The notes beneath the pieces are model-generated. The model was not told where the DNA came from. It saw only the letters and a program-made list of their open reading frames with translations, and did not search any database. 64,000 nucleotides of DNA, taken from Pseudodesulfovibrio indicus (GTDB taxonomy: Bacteria; Desulfobacterota; Desulfovibrionia; Desulfovibrionales; Desulfovibrionaceae). How positions within the stretch are numbered: position 1 is the stretch's first letter; each line of letters begins with the position of its first letter. Location: the NCBI RefSeq assembly GCF_001563225.1, contig NZ_CP014206.1, forward strand, positions 1,116,001 to 1,180,000. Reading direction: 5' to 3'. Made by a program: the position numbers and the translations under genes. Below, piece by piece: positions 34,014 through 43,586 of the stretch.

Positions 34014-34463
34014 GTGGGCTTTCCTACCAGAGATAGTCGGAATAGGCACCCTCCCGGGAGGGGGTCCCTCCGATTTTTTGCAAGGGCGCAGAAACGAGAA
34101 AGGCCCCCAAGAGGGGGCCGTATTTTCTCGGTGCAAAAAGAAGGAAGATACTTTCAATTAAGCAGAAGTCGTGCCAAAGTATGTTACGGTCGTGTTAAAT
34201 AGGTTTTATCAATTCATTACAACCTGTTGACGGTTTTTGAAGAGATGTGGGCCGAAGGACGCCGAAGGAAGAGGGGTTCAATAATTTTGACTCGCGCGGA
34301 AAAAACCGGCGGATGGTCCAAATATTTGGTCCTCGTGAGCGAACACAGGGAGGCCGGGAATCCGTTTGTTTTATATACTCGGCATAAATGTAAATTTGCA
34401 ATGGCATAAAATGATGATTCAGCTATATGAATGTCTTATAAACCCGCAATCAAGGAGCGGATC
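34014..34463. other. Divergent intergenic region with palindromes
   Basis: A 450-nt gap between the solute-binding gene and the MCP gene. It contains a GGCCCCC/GGGGGCC hairpin (34107-34126), AT-rich promoter-like DNA (34150-34220) and a perfect 12-bp palindrome CCAAATATTTGG at 34318-34329, a possible operator about 140 nt before the MCP start. No supported gene. Confidence 0.5.
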
Positions 34464-36332
34464 ATGCAGCTTAAGAATATCGGTATAGGTCAACGGCTGG
34501 TGGCGGTACTCGCCTTTTTCATGGTGGCTCTGGTGATCTTTTTTCTTGTATCCGTGTCCATCGGCACCAAGGCCCTGACCCTGTCCACGGTGGGCGACAC
34601 CCTGGGGCAGAACGCCCGGACCGTGACGGCCACCCTGGACGGCTGGGTCGATGACCAGAAGACCTTTCTCGGCTTGGCGGCCACTTCCCAAGCCGTGATT
34701 GATGCCGCCAACGGTGGCGACTGGGAAACCGCCACCGCCTGGCTCAAGCGTGCCAAGGCCCAGGACCCCATGCTGGAATCGCTCTTTGTCCACGACGCCA
34801 AGGGCATCAGCGTGGTCACCACCAACGAGGGCGGACGGGGCCAGGACTACAGCTCCCGCCCCTACTATACGGCCATCATGAAGGACGGGAAGGAATCGTA
34901 CATCTCCGAGATCACCCTCTCCCCGGCCACCAACAAGCCGCGTATCGCCTTTGTCCGGGCGGTGAAGAGCGAAGGCAGGACCGTCGGTTACGTGGGCATG
35001 TCCATTCAGGGCGAGGCCTTCAGCGATTTCCTCGCACCCATCAAGGTCGGTGCCAACGGCTACTGTTTCATGTTCGACCATTCCGGCAAGATCCTGGCCC
35101 ACCCTGACCAGAAGCTTATTTTTCAGGACCTGAGCAAGTACCATTTCATCCAGACAGGCATTAAGGATAAGAACGGCTTCATCGAGTATGACTGGAACGG
35201 CGAGGTCAAGTACATGGCCTTCAGCCAGGTCAGGTCCACCGGCTGGATAGTGGCCCTGACCGCCGAACGGTCCGACTACCTGACCGAGGCGACCCGGCTC
35301 CAGAACCAGCTGATCATCGTGGGTACCCTTGCCCTGCTCGTCATCCTCGGCCTGGTCTACTACATCATCCGCAAGCTGGTCTCCAAGCCGCTCGGCATCA
35401 TCGTGGAGAAGTCCGAGAAGGTCAGCAGGGGCGATCTGTCCGTTGACTTTTCCGGCAGTTTCAGCGGCGAACTGGCGCGGCTACGCGACTCCTTCGAGAC
35501 CATGGTCGAGAGCCTTCACGAGGTGGTCGAGAACATCCAGTCCGGCAGCGAGAACGTGGCCTCCGGCGCCGAGGAACTTTCGGCCACGGCCCAGGCCCTG
35601 GCCCAGGGCGCGACCCAGCAGGCCTCGGGCGTCGAGCGGCTGTCCAGCGCCATCGAGCAGATGACCTCCTCCATCGACGCCACCGCCTCCAATGCCCGTG
35701 AAACCGAGGCCCTGGCCTCCCAGGCCGCCGAGGACGCCCAGGAAGGCGGCGAGGCCGTGGCCGAGGCCGTGTCCGCCATGGGCGACATCGCCGAGAAGAT
35801 CTCCATCATCGAGGAGATCGCCCGCCAGACCAACCTCCTGGCCCTGAATGCCGCCATCGAAGCGGCCCGCGCCGGCGAGCACGGCAAGGGGTTCGCCGTG
35901 GTCGCCGCCGAAGTGCGCAAGCTGGCCGAACGATCCGGCATAGCCGCCAGCGAGATCAGCACCCTGTCCTCCTCTTCCATGGCCGTGGCCGACAAGGCCG
36001 GGAAGATGCTCGAAAAGCTCGTGCCAGACATCCAGCGGACCGCCGACCTGATCCGTGAGATCACCGCTTCCACCCAGGAGCAGAACACCGGAGCCAGCGA
36101 CATCAACACCGCCACCATGGAACTCGACCGCGTCATCCAGCAGAACGCGGCAGCGTCCGAGGAAACCTCCTCCACCTCCGAGGAGCTGTCCGGACAGGCC
36201 GTCCAGCTGCAGCAGATGATCGGCTACTTCAAGCTGCGCCAGGGACAAGGCGACGTGCGCATCAGCAAGACCGTGGTCCGGCGACAGCCCCCGGCTCTCG
36301 AAGCCGCGGACGACGAGTTCGAAAAGTTCTAG
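34464..36332 (+). CDS. Methyl-accepting chemotaxis protein with dCache sensor
   Basis: A 622-residue chemoreceptor: TM1 (about 9-30), a large periplasmic double-Cache domain (about 35-275; [21 protein letters not shown] and [17 protein letters not shown] strands), TM2 (about 282-305), HAMP, and MCP signalling domain with [28 protein letters not shown]. Cache sensors bind small molecules such as amino or organic acids; ligand unknown. The C-terminus lacks a CheR pentapeptide. AAGGAG lies about 8 nt before ATG 34464. It diverges from a solute-binding protein gene that could report ligand to it. Confidence 0.93.
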   Translation: MQLKNIGIGQRLVAVLAFFMVALVIFFLVSVSIGTKALTLSTVGDTLGQNARTVTATLDGWVDDQKTFLGLAATSQAVIDAANGGDWETATAWLKRAKAQDPMLESLFVHDAKGISVVTTNEGGRGQDYSSRPYYTAIMKDGKESYISEITLSPATNKPRIAFVRAVKSEGRTVGYVGMSIQGEAFSDFLAPIKVGANGYCFMFDHSGKILAHPDQKLIFQDLSKYHFIQTGIKDKNGFIEYDWNGEVKYMAFSQVRSTGWIVALTAERSDYLTEATRLQNQLIIVGTLALLVILGLVYYIIRKLVSKPLGIIVEKSEKVSRGDLSVDFSGSFSGELARLRDSFETMVESLHEVVENIQSGSENVASGAEELSATAQALAQGATQQASGVERLSSAIEQMTSSIDATASNARETEALASQAAEDAQEGGEAVAEAVSAMGDIAEKISIIEEIARQTNLLALNAAIEAARAGEHGKGFAVVAAEVRKLAERSGIAASEISTLSSSSMAVADKAGKMLEKLVPDIQRTADLIREITASTQEQNTGASDINTATMELDRVIQQNAAASEETSSTSEELSGQAVQLQQMIGYFKLRQGQGDVRISKTVVRRQPPALEAADDEFEKF

Positions 36333-36347
36333 CGGCACGCGCGCCCC

Positions 36348-36392
36348 ACCAATAAAAAAAGGGCCGCCTCATGGCGGCCCTTTTTTATTGGT
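36348..36392. terminator. Bidirectional terminator between MCP and aminotransferase genes
   Basis: Arms ACCAATAAAAAAAGGGCCGCC and GGCGGCCCTTTTTTATTGGT; strong stem with A- and T-runs for both strands. Confidence 0.93.
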
Positions 36393-36403
36393 CTGTGCGG
36401 GGG

Positions 36404-37591
36404 CTAGTATTTCCCGGCGGCCACGGCGAAGCCGGGCTTGGAGCGGGTGATGACGACATCGGGCACGCTGAAGCTGAGCCGGAAGAAGCCGGGGAAGCCG
36501 AAGCCGGTGCCGGGCACGGCCAGGATCTTCTCTTCCTGGAGGGTGGCGCAGAATTCCACGTCGTCGCCGCCCGGGGCCTTGGGGAAGAAGTAGAACGCGC
36601 CCTTGGGCATGGTGTATTCCAGCCCCGCGTTGTCCAGGACTTCGGCCATGGCCTTGCGGCGGCGGTCGTAGATGGACACGTCCACGCCGCTGCCCAGGGC
36701 GCGGGCGAGCAGTTTCTGGGCCAGGGCCGGCGCGTTGACGAAGCCGAGGATGCGGTTGGCCAGGATGATGCCGCCCACCAGGGCGGCCATGCCCTCCATG
36801 GCCGGGTTGACCAGGGCGTAGCCGATGCGCTCGCCGGCCATGGACAGGTTTTTGGAGAAGGACGAGCAGACCACGGAGTATTTGTAGATGGACAGCAGGC
36901 TCGGCACTTCCACGCCGTCGTAGGCGAGGAACCGGTACGGCTCGTCGGCCAGGATGAAGATGGGCCGTTCGCGTCCCTTGTTGTGCTTTTCGAGGATGGC
37001 GGCCAGCCCTTCGAGCGATGCCTTGTCGTAGACCGCGCCGGACGGGTTGTTGGGCGAGTTGATGAGGATAACCCGGGTCTTGTCGGTGATCGCCTTGTCC
37101 ATGGCCTCCAGGTCGAGCTGGAAGGTCAGGGGCTTGGCCGGGACCAGGGTCAGCTTGGCGCCGTGGTTCTCGCAGTAGAAGGTGTATTCCACGAAGAACG
37201 GGGCCGGGCTGATGACCTCGTCGCCGGGCTGGAGCACGGCGCGGAAGAAGGAGTTCAGCGCGCCCGCCGCGCCGCAGGTGATGACCAGCGATTCGGGCGG
37301 CACGGCCACGCCCTGCTCCTTGGAGACCTCGGCGGCCAGCTTGGCGCGCACGTCGGGATAGCCGAAGTTGGGCATGTAGCCCATGAAGAACGGTTTGTCC
37401 GCCTCCTCGGCCAGGGCCAGCAGGCCCTCCTTGATGGCCGCGGGCGGCGGCAGGTCGGGGTTGCCCAGGCTGAAGTCGCAGACCGCGTCCTCGCCGAATT
37501 GCTTCTTGAGGGCGATTCCCTCCTCGAACATCTTGCGAATCCAGGAAGACCGCTCCATGTACCCGGCGATCTGATCGGAAATAAGCTGCAT
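36404..37591 (-). CDS. Class I/II pyridoxal-phosphate aminotransferase
   Basis: A 395-residue cytoplasmic aminotransferase of the aspartate aminotransferase fold. Features: FSLGNPDLPPP, ITCGAAGALN (cofactor phosphate), INSPNNPSGAVY, DEPYRFLAYDG, and the PLP-Lys in SSFSKNLSMAGERIGY. The exact substrate cannot be read from sequence; members include aspartate, aromatic or alanine-valine enzymes. Monocistronic: it starts 1.6 kb from the next gene and ends in a shared terminator. A ribosome site (AAGGAG) lies 7-8 nt before ATG. Confidence 0.9.
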   Translation of the reverse strand: MQLISDQIAGYMERSSWIRKMFEEGIALKKQFGEDAVCDFSLGNPDLPPPAAIKEGLLALAEEADKPFFMGYMPNFGYPDVRAKLAAEVSKEQGVAVPPESLVITCGAAGALNSFFRAVLQPGDEVISPAPFFVEYTFYCENHGAKLTLVPAKPLTFQLDLEAMDKAITDKTRVILINSPNNPSGAVYDKASLEGLAAILEKHNKGRERPIFILADEPYRFLAYDGVEVPSLLSIYKYSVVCSSFSKNLSMAGERIGYALVNPAMEGMAALVGGIILANRILGFVNAPALAQKLLARALGSGVDVSIYDRRRKAMAEVLDNAGLEYTMPKGAFYFFPKAPGGDDVEFCATLQEEKILAVPGTGFGFPGFFRLSFSVPDVVITRSKPGFAVAAGKY

Positions 37592-37723
37592 GTGAATAAC
37601 TCCTTGAGGTCGAGTGAAGCCCGTACCCTACGACAAAGCCTAGGCACCTGCAATACGCGGTCAGGGCTCCTGTTCGCTGGATGTTTGGCCGTGTGTCGGC
37701 CTTTTGCTGTGAAGAGGGAAGAG

Positions 37724-38510
37724 GGAAGAGGGAGGAGCGCGGTAATGGCGTCCGCGCGTCCGCGTCTGGTGTACCCCTGTCGCGATAAGTCGTTTTGCGC
37801 TTTTACAGCGCCTTACTTTTTGGCTTGCGCCCCAAAAAGTAAGCAAAAAGTGCGCTTGCGGTGCGGCGGCGCGGAAACAGTGGCCAAGAGCCTGTAAGCG
37901 CCTTTCGCTGCCCTGACGGCATGTCTGCCGAGGCAGACTCAGTCGGGCTTCGCTTCGGCGCTTGAGACAGGCTCTAGGCCCCGGTTTCCGAATGACCGCT
38001 CTTCGGGCCGGGACTGTCCGAGCGTGGGAGGGCGTGTGGAAGAGGCGGGTTGCGGGGAGGTTGGGGATTTGGCGGGAGGGTGTACGGATTTCTTTTTATG
38101 GATGAGAGGAAGAGGGAGGAGCGCGGGAGGTTTTTCCGCGCGTCCGCGTCTGGGGTTTTACCTGTTGCGGGAGACCGTTTTGCGCTTTTACAGCGCCTTA
38201 CTTTTTGGCTTGCGCCCCAAAAAGTAAGCAAAAAGTGCGCTTGCGGTGCGGCGGCGCGGAAACAGTGGCCAAGAGCCTGTAAGCGCCTTTCGCTGCCCTG
38301 ACGGCATGTCTGCCGGGGCAGACTCAGTCGGGCTTCGCTTCGGCGCTTGAAACAGGCTCTAGGCCCCGGTTTCCGAATGACCGCTCTCCGGGCGAGGGAT
38401 TGTCCGAGCGTGGGAGGGCGTGAGGAAGAGGAAGGTTGCGGAGAGGTTTGGGATTTGACGGGAGAGTGTACGGATTTCTTTTTATGGATGAGAGGAAGAG
38501 GGAGGAGCGC
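37724..38510 (+). repeat. Tandem repeat, unit about 385 bp, two full copies plus partial third
   Basis: Unit starts at GGAAGAGGGAGGAGCGC (37724, 38108, 38494). Each full copy holds the hairpin CTTACTTTTTGG / CCAAAAAGTAAG, the TGCGCTTGCGGTGCGGCGGC block, AAGAGCCTGTAAGCGCC, TCTGCCG(A/G)GGCAGACTCAGTC and GAGCGTGGGAGGGCGTG, with only scattered differences. The two copies are near-identical over most of their length, implying recent duplication. Small open frames inside are not shared at their starts and lack ribosome sites; I do not call genes here. Confidence 0.88.
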
Positions 38511-38699
38511 GGTAATGCTCTTCGCGCATGAGAGGGACGGCGAAAGAGGTGGAACACGCCCTGGCCGATTCAACTCCAGACCATCCTCTCTCGCACCTTT
38601 GAGGTGCAGCCTCAAAAAGCCGTCACCCCCAAACCTCCGCCCTTAGCGCCCCTGGAGCGCCTTGGGGCGCAGCCCCAACAGCGGCTCTCATCACCCAAC

Positions 38700-39112
38700 C
38701 CCGCCCAACAGCCCTCCCCTGGAACGTCTTTGAGGCGCAGCCTCAAACAGTGCCTCTCCTACCCCGAAGTCCCGTTCAAAGGCCCTCTTCCTTCGCACAG
38801 CGTTCCGTCAGGACGCAGAGAGCGAGCCCTGTTCTGGACGCCTAGAAGCCGACCGCGAAGGGGCGGCGGCTCCGCTCCCGTGGCCCCTCGGTATTCCTTA
38901 AAAGGGGTGTTCCCGTGGAGACTCGCACTTTACTTTTGATCAGATGGAGCCGCCCCGAGCGGATCGGATTCTCAGCGGCCAAACTGTGGGCGGGGATGCC
39001 CCCCCAAAGCATTTTTCTTTGGTTCTTTCTTTTTTGCTTTGGAAAAAGAAAGAACCCCGCCGGGAGGGCTCCAAAAAAACTTGGAGGAGCGCCAGCGACG
39101 GCTCTCCTCCCC
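38700..39112 (-). repeat. Dispersed intergenic repeat, copy B (inverted relative to copy A)
   Basis: The reverse complement of this stretch aligns with 8833-9240 along its length with roughly 85-90% identity by eye. It begins with a hairpin TTTGAGGCGCAGCCTCAAA (about 38729) and ends at GGAGAGCCGTCGCTGGCGC. A related GGGGCGCAGCCCC hairpin lies just outside (about 38663). With 37592-37723 and 38511-38700, which show nothing else, it makes up the gene-free gap between the aminotransferase and sppA. Confidence 0.85.
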
Positions 39113-39170
39113 TCTTCTTCCTCTTTCTCTTCTCTTCTCTTCACTCCTCTCCTCTTTTCATCACACAAAC

Positions 39171-39209
39171 AAAAAAGAAGGGTGCGCCCCTCACCGGACC
39201 GCACCCTTC
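39171..39209 (-). terminator. Terminator after sppA
   Basis: On the minus strand GAAGGGTGCG pairs with CGCACCCTTC across a 13-nt loop, followed by TTTTTT. Confidence 0.9.
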
Positions 39210-39231
39210 GCCACACACAAACAAAACCAAT

Positions 39232-40212
39232 CTACCGCGTGACCCCCCTCACCCAAACATAACAAAACCCCGCACTCGGCGGCATCACATACCTCGCATC
39301 AACCCCGAGCAGCGTGGGCCGGAACGGCTCCGCCGAATCCAACGTGTTGTACGGGTTGTCGTCCGGATACAAATCCCGCCGATACGTCACGACCTTGGCG
39401 TCTTCCTCCAGCCCGGCAAGCTCCCGCGCCTTGGCAAAGGCGTCCTGAACATACCCGATCTGGTCGATGAGTCCGATCGCCTTGGCCTGGTTGGCGGTAA
39501 ACACCCGCGCGGTCTTGACCGTGGCCATGTTCTCCTCGGTGAGCTTGCGGTTCGCCATGACCAACTCGTGGAACCGGGCGGCCAGGTCGTCGATGATCCC
39601 CTGGAAGAGCGCCTCCTCCTCCGGGGTGGTGGGCCGGAACGGGGACCCCATGTCCTTGTCCTTGCCCGACTTGGAGACCTCCACGTCCACGCCGACCTTG
39701 TCCATGAGCCCGCTCAGCTTGGGGCGCATGAAGACCACGCCCACGGACCCGGTGATGGTTGTCGGGTGAGCCAGTATCCAGTCCGCGGGCAGGGCCGCGT
39801 AGTACCCGCCGGACGCGGCCACGTCGAACATGGCGGCCACGACCTTCTTGCCCGAGCGCGTCTTGAAGTCGAGCAACTCGTGGTAGAGCACGTCCGAGGC
39901 GGTGGCGGTGCCGCCGGGTGAGTCGATGGCCACGACCACGCCGCCCACCTCGTCGTCGGCTTCGGCCAGCTTCAGGGCGTTGACCAGCTCCTGCACCGGG
40001 CTGGGCTGGGAGCGAAGCATGCCCTGGTTGGGCTGGGTGGTCAGGAAACCGCGCAGGTGGATCAGCGCGATCTTGCCCTCGCCCTTGCCGTCCACCACGT
40101 ATTCCTTGAGCGGTTCCGTGGCCTGGGAGGCGAATATCTTGATCTTGGGCGCGCAGCCGGGAAGCAGCAGGAGCAGGGCCACAAGGGGGGGCAGGATACG
40201 TTTGAGCGGCAT
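39232..40212 (-). CDS. sppA: Signal peptide peptidase SppA (lipoprotein form)
   Basis: A 326-residue serine protease of the ClpP fold that degrades cleaved signal peptides at the membrane. The N-terminus is a lipoprotein signal (LVALLLLLPGC, lipobox LLPGC), so it is likely a membrane-tethered lipoprotein rather than the usual TM anchor. Catalytic Ser is in DVAASGGYYAA; the general-base Lys is in the VSKSGKDKDMGSPFRP stretch. VAIDSPGG and ITGSVGVV are also family motifs. It is a 36-kDa short form with a single domain. The C-terminus extends past the usual end (TLLGVDARYVMPPSAG...). Confidence 0.92.
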   Translation of the reverse strand: MPLKRILPPLVALLLLLPGCAPKIKIFASQATEPLKEYVVDGKGEGKIALIHLRGFLTTQPNQGMLRSQPSPVQELVNALKLAEADDEVGGVVVAIDSPGGTATASDVLYHELLDFKTRSGKKVVAAMFDVAASGGYYAALPADWILAHPTTITGSVGVVFMRPKLSGLMDKVGVDVEVSKSGKDKDMGSPFRPTTPEEEALFQGIIDDLAARFHELVMANRKLTEENMATVKTARVFTANQAKAIGLIDQIGYVQDAFAKARELAGLEEDAKVVTYRRDLYPDDNPYNTLDSAEPFRPTLLGVDARYVMPPSAGFCYVWVRGVTR

Positions 40213-40331
40213 GGAGTCCTCCGGGGATTTCGGTTTGAGGCTTCAATCCTACCGGCTCGGAGGAGGGATGCCAAGGCCGGACACGCATCTCTCTCGTCCA
40301 TGAGGGAGATGCTGCCGGTGAAAGGGGCTGG

Positions 40332-40862
40332 CTAGACCGCTGACTGGGCCAGATAGGCCTCGTTGGCAAGGCGCTGGACCAGGGAGGTGTTGCCTCCGCC
40401 CAGGCCGTCGAACAGGGACTGCAAGCTGGTGTCGCCCTGCTGGTAGGCCTGGAGCAACTCGTCCATGCTGACCACGCCGTCCTTGTTGAGGTCGAGTTCG
40501 TCGTACTCCTCTTCGGAGGAGGACTCTTCGCCCGAGCCGGAGGACGACTGAGTCTCGCCGGAGTCGCCCATGGCCATGCCTTCCATGCCCTGCATGGGCG
40601 GCGGCCCCTCGGCCATGCGCGCTTCGGCGTCGGCGCTCAGCTCGTCGGTGGAGATGAGGCCGTCGCTGTCGGCGTCGATCTTGTTGAACCGATCCTCATC
40701 CAGCCGCGTTTCGGCCAGGCTGAGGAACCCGTCGCCGTCCTGGTCGTCCTTCTCGACGATGGACGAGGCAAACTCGCCGGGATCGGACGTGCTGTTGCGG
40801 CGGGACTGCATCATTTCCGCCAGCCCGAATGAATCCGAGCCGGAAATAGCAGAGATGCTCAT
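40332..40862 (-). CDS. EF-hand calcium-binding protein
   Basis: A 176-residue, acidic, mostly hydrophilic protein with three EF-hand loops: DDQDGDGFLSLAE (about 39-51), DADSDGLISTDE (about 63-74) and DLNKDGVVSMDE (about 123-134). Between the second and third is a Met/Gly/Ser-rich acidic linker. No signal peptide, so cytoplasmic or exported by a non-Sec route. The N-terminus (MSISAISGSDSF) resembles that of secreted small EF-hand proteins. Role unknown; calcium binding is a safe inference. Separate promoter; unrelated neighbours. Confidence 0.88.
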   Translation of the reverse strand: MSISAISGSDSFGLAEMMQSRRNSTSDPGEFASSIVEKDDQDGDGFLSLAETRLDEDRFNKIDADSDGLISTDELSADAEARMAEGPPPMQGMEGMAMGDSGETQSSSGSGEESSSEEEYDELDLNKDGVVSMDELLQAYQQGDTSLQSLFDGLGGGNTSLVQRLANEAYLAQSAV

Positions 40863-41005
40863 GCTGCTCTCCTAGGTTGGGGTTTGATGAACCGGCAATA
40901 ATTGCCGTGGGCCTCTCAAACCCGGGGCGCAGCAAGGGATGGGCCAGGTATCGGCCATTGAATATTAAGAAATGTTAAGATTTATTCGGCGTGGTGCGCC
41001 GGGAA

Positions 41006-41734
41006 TCAGGAGGCCAGGACGAACCCCAAACCCCCGGCCAGTTCGCCGAGGATCACGGCGCAGCCCAGGAAGTCGCCGTTGGCCGCGCCGACCTTTTCGG
41101 CCAGCCGGTACAGGCCGAGCAGCGCGGCGGTGGCGATGGCGGTTCCGGCCGCGGTGGGCAGGAACCCGGCCATGAACAGCCCGGCACCGAAGGTGAACAC
41201 GGCGGCGGCCAGGGCCACGCCCAGGGTGGCCCCGTCGATGTAGAGCTTGCCCAGGCCGGGGCGGACTAGGTGCCGGACGTGGTAGCCGAGCCAGACCGCT
41301 CCGGCGCGGCCCAGGACAAAGGTCCAGGCTATGGCCGGGAATGCGCCGCGCGCGGCCATCTCGTGGAACAGGATGACCTCGCCCATGAGGGCCAGGGCCA
41401 GGCCGATGACCCCGAAGGGGCCGGACCGGCTGTCCTTGATGACCTGCCAGAACCGCTCGGGGTCGGTGTGGGTGGTGACCGCGTCGGCCACGTCGGCCAG
41501 CCCGTCCAGGTGCAGGCCGCGCGTCAGGAACACGGAGAGCGCGACCATGAGCCACGCCTGGACCCACGGCGCGGAGCGGAACAGGCCGAGGGCGAAGGGC
41601 AGGACCACCACCGCGCCGAGGACCAGCCCGGCGGGCGGCATCCATCGCATGCAGCGGTTCATGGCGGCTTCCGGGATCACGCGGGCCGGGGCCAGCCGGG
41701 TCAGGAAGCCGAGGGTGTCGAGAAATTCGCGCAT
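41006..41734 (-). CDS. cobS: Adenosylcobinamide-GDP ribazoletransferase
   Basis: A 242-residue integral membrane enzyme that joins adenosylcobinamide-GDP and alpha-ribazole in the last steps of B12 synthesis. Family motifs: FLTRLAPARV near the N-terminus, LTRGLHLDGLADVADAV (the conserved HLDGLAD metal/substrate site), KDSRSGPFGVIGL and NGDFLGCAVILGELAG. Six or seven hydrophobic segments. It follows a DUF62 gene by 6 nt, with GGGAGG inside that gene as ribosome site. A CobD-CobQ fusion elsewhere in this window shares the pathway. Confidence 0.95.
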   Translation of the reverse strand: MREFLDTLGFLTRLAPARVIPEAAMNRCMRWMPPAGLVLGAVVVLPFALGLFRSAPWVQAWLMVALSVFLTRGLHLDGLADVADAVTTHTDPERFWQVIKDSRSGPFGVIGLALALMGEVILFHEMAARGAFPAIAWTFVLGRAGAVWLGYHVRHLVRPGLGKLYIDGATLGVALAAAVFTFGAGLFMAGFLPTAAGTAIATAALLGLYRLAEKVGAANGDFLGCAVILGELAGGLGFVLAS

Positions 41735-41740
41735 GGCGGG

Positions 41741-42562
41741 CTACGCCTCCCAGGCCAGTTCCACGGCATCGCCCATGGACAGGCCGAACCGCTTGGCCGC
41801 GGACCGCTGGTTCACGGCGATCTCCAGGAACCCCTGGCTCCCTTCGAGCAGGCCGGGTTCGCCCTCGGGCATGTCGGCGTAGCGCACGGCGTAGGCAAGG
41901 GGGCCGCCCGCCGGGGATTCCATGGTCAGCCCCTGCGGGGTGCCGAGGCTGCCCGGCTCCAGGTTGAGCACGCAGTTGCCGAACCGGTCGATGTGCAGGA
42001 CGTGGCAGCGCGCCCGGCGGTCGGTGATCTCCGGCGCGGACCAGGTGCACGAGACCAGACCGGCGGGGTCGATCTCCGCGCCCAGGGATTCGGGCCTGCC
42101 GCCCAGGGCGAGCCAGGCGGCCAGCGGGGCGAACACGTCGCGGCCGTGGAAGGTGTGGGAGACCTTCTTGGGCGCGTCCACGGCCCGGGAAAGGTCAAAG
42201 GCGCGCACGTCGGACCAGCAGCGGTTCAGGGCCAGGGTGAGCAGCCCGTTGTCCGGGGCGATGAGCAGCCGGTTCTCGATCTCCAGGCAGGCGATGCGGC
42301 GGTCGGTGCCCACGCCGGGGTCCACCACGGAGAGGATGACCGCGTCCTCCGGGAAGTGCTCGAAGCTGGCGGCCAGGAAAAACCCGGCCTGGGCCACGTT
42401 GAACGGCTCCACCTCGTGGGAGATGTCCACCACCGGGCAGTGCGGGGCCTTGCGCGCGAGCACCGCCTTGACCTGGCCCACGTAGGGGTCGGTCAGGCCG
42501 AAATCCGTGATCAGCCCGATGGTGCGCGGCGGGACCGTTTCCTTCTTGGGGGTGAAGATCAT
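41741..42562 (-). CDS. SAM hydroxide adenosyltransferase (DUF62 family)
   Basis: A 273-residue cytoplasmic enzyme of the DUF62/fluorinase-like family; characterised members split S-adenosylmethionine to adenosine and methionine with water as nucleophile. Motifs: ITDFGLTDPYVGQVKAVL, VDISHEVEPFNVAQAGFFL, VVDPGVGTDRR, APDNGLLT and HVLHIDRFGNCVLNL. Full length. Its ATG overlaps the stop of the YitT gene (TGATG) and cobS follows 6 nt after, so the three are translated as a coupled unit. In other bacteria DUF62 genes often sit near cobalt/B12 or vitamin-transport genes. Confidence 0.9.
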   Translation of the reverse strand: MIFTPKKETVPPRTIGLITDFGLTDPYVGQVKAVLARKAPHCPVVDISHEVEPFNVAQAGFFLAASFEHFPEDAVILSVVDPGVGTDRRIACLEIENRLLIAPDNGLLTLALNRCWSDVRAFDLSRAVDAPKKVSHTFHGRDVFAPLAAWLALGGRPESLGAEIDPAGLVSCTWSAPEITDRRARCHVLHIDRFGNCVLNLEPGSLGTPQGLTMESPAGGPLAYAVRYADMPEGEPGLLEGSQGFLEIAVNQRSAAKRFGLSMGDAVELAWEA

Positions 42563-43437
42563 CAGTACACCTTCCTTGACGAGAAGCCCTGGCCCTGGAC
42601 GTGAAAGCCCGAGCCCATGATGAAGAACGCGTCCGGGTCGATGGTGTAGACCAGCTCCTCCAGCTCCTTGAGCTGCATGGACGAGATCATGGTCATGATC
42701 ACCTTGCGCGGCTCGCCGGTGTAGCCGCCGGTGCCGTCCATGATGGTCACGCCCCGGTCGAGGTCGGTCAGGATGGCCGCGTTGATGGCCGCGTGGTGGT
42801 CGGAGACGATCATGACCATTATGCGTTCCGAGAACATGCCGAGCACGTACTCGATGCCGAAGGCGATGACGAAGGTCATGGCGATGGAATAGAAGACGAT
42901 GTGCATGTCCAGGTAGACGAAGCCGCCGATGAAGCCGAGCATGTTGAACCAGAACTCGAAGGCGCCCATGGACATGTTGAATTTTTCCTTGCAGATCACG
43001 GCCAGGATGTCGGACCCGCCCGTGGAGCCCAGCGAGCGGAGCGCGATGCCCACGCCCGCGCCCATGATCCCGCCGCCGGTGATGACCGCCAGCCAGATGT
43101 CGTCCATGTGCAGGGAGTAGGGGATGACGTCGATGAAGATGGACGAGATGACCATGCCGTAGAGCGAGTAGAAGAAGAACCGCTTGCTGACGAAGACCCA
43201 GCCGAGGATGAACACGGGCAGGTTCAGCACGAAGTACCATTGGCCGGTGCTCAAGCCCCCGAAGGCGTAATAGCAGAGCAGGGATATGCCGGACATGCCG
43301 CCGGTCAGAAGCCCGTGCGGCACGGCGATGGCCTTCACCGAGAAGGCGATGAGAAAGGAGCCCAGGGTGAGCAGGGCGAGATTCCAGGGCACGCCGAAGG
43401 TCATGGCGCGCAGCTTGTCTTTGATGGTGTCGGTCAT
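42562..43437 (-). CDS. YitT-family membrane protein (DUF161/DUF2179)
   Basis: A 291-residue membrane protein with five to six transmembrane segments (about 20-180) and a C-terminal soluble DUF2179 domain (about 210-285, GVTIMDGTGGYTGEPRKVIM and IDPDAFFIMGSG). Family function unknown; some act in transport. The start at 43437 is supported by GGAG with a 7-nt spacer. It is the first gene of a coupled run with the DUF62 and cobS genes. Confidence 0.9.
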   Translation of the reverse strand: MTDTIKDKLRAMTFGVPWNLALLTLGSFLIAFSVKAIAVPHGLLTGGMSGISLLCYYAFGGLSTGQWYFVLNLPVFILGWVFVSKRFFFYSLYGMVISSIFIDVIPYSLHMDDIWLAVITGGGIMGAGVGIALRSLGSTGGSDILAVICKEKFNMSMGAFEFWFNMLGFIGGFVYLDMHIVFYSIAMTFVIAFGIEYVLGMFSERIMVMIVSDHHAAINAAILTDLDRGVTIMDGTGGYTGEPRKVIMTMISSMQLKELEELVYTIDPDAFFIMGSGFHVQGQGFSSRKVY

Positions 43438-43586
43438 GGTGTGTCTCCGCCCCACCTTCTAGCCGGTTTTCCGGAAGGTGGGAACCAAAAAACGGAACCG
43501 GTCCGTGCCTTGCGCCCCAGGGAAAATCCGAGTAAACGGGTGGGGCTTTTAGAGGCAACCCACGCTATTCACAGGGAAGAATCGAC

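Noticed and set aside
34107-34126. GGCCCCC/GGGGGCC hairpin as terminator
   Set aside because: It lies upstream, not downstream, of the minus-strand solute-binding gene and has only a short T-run; listed only as an intergenic palindrome.
37724-38510. CRISPR array
   Set aside because: The unit is about 385 bp with only two full copies; no short repeats with unique spacers and no cas genes.
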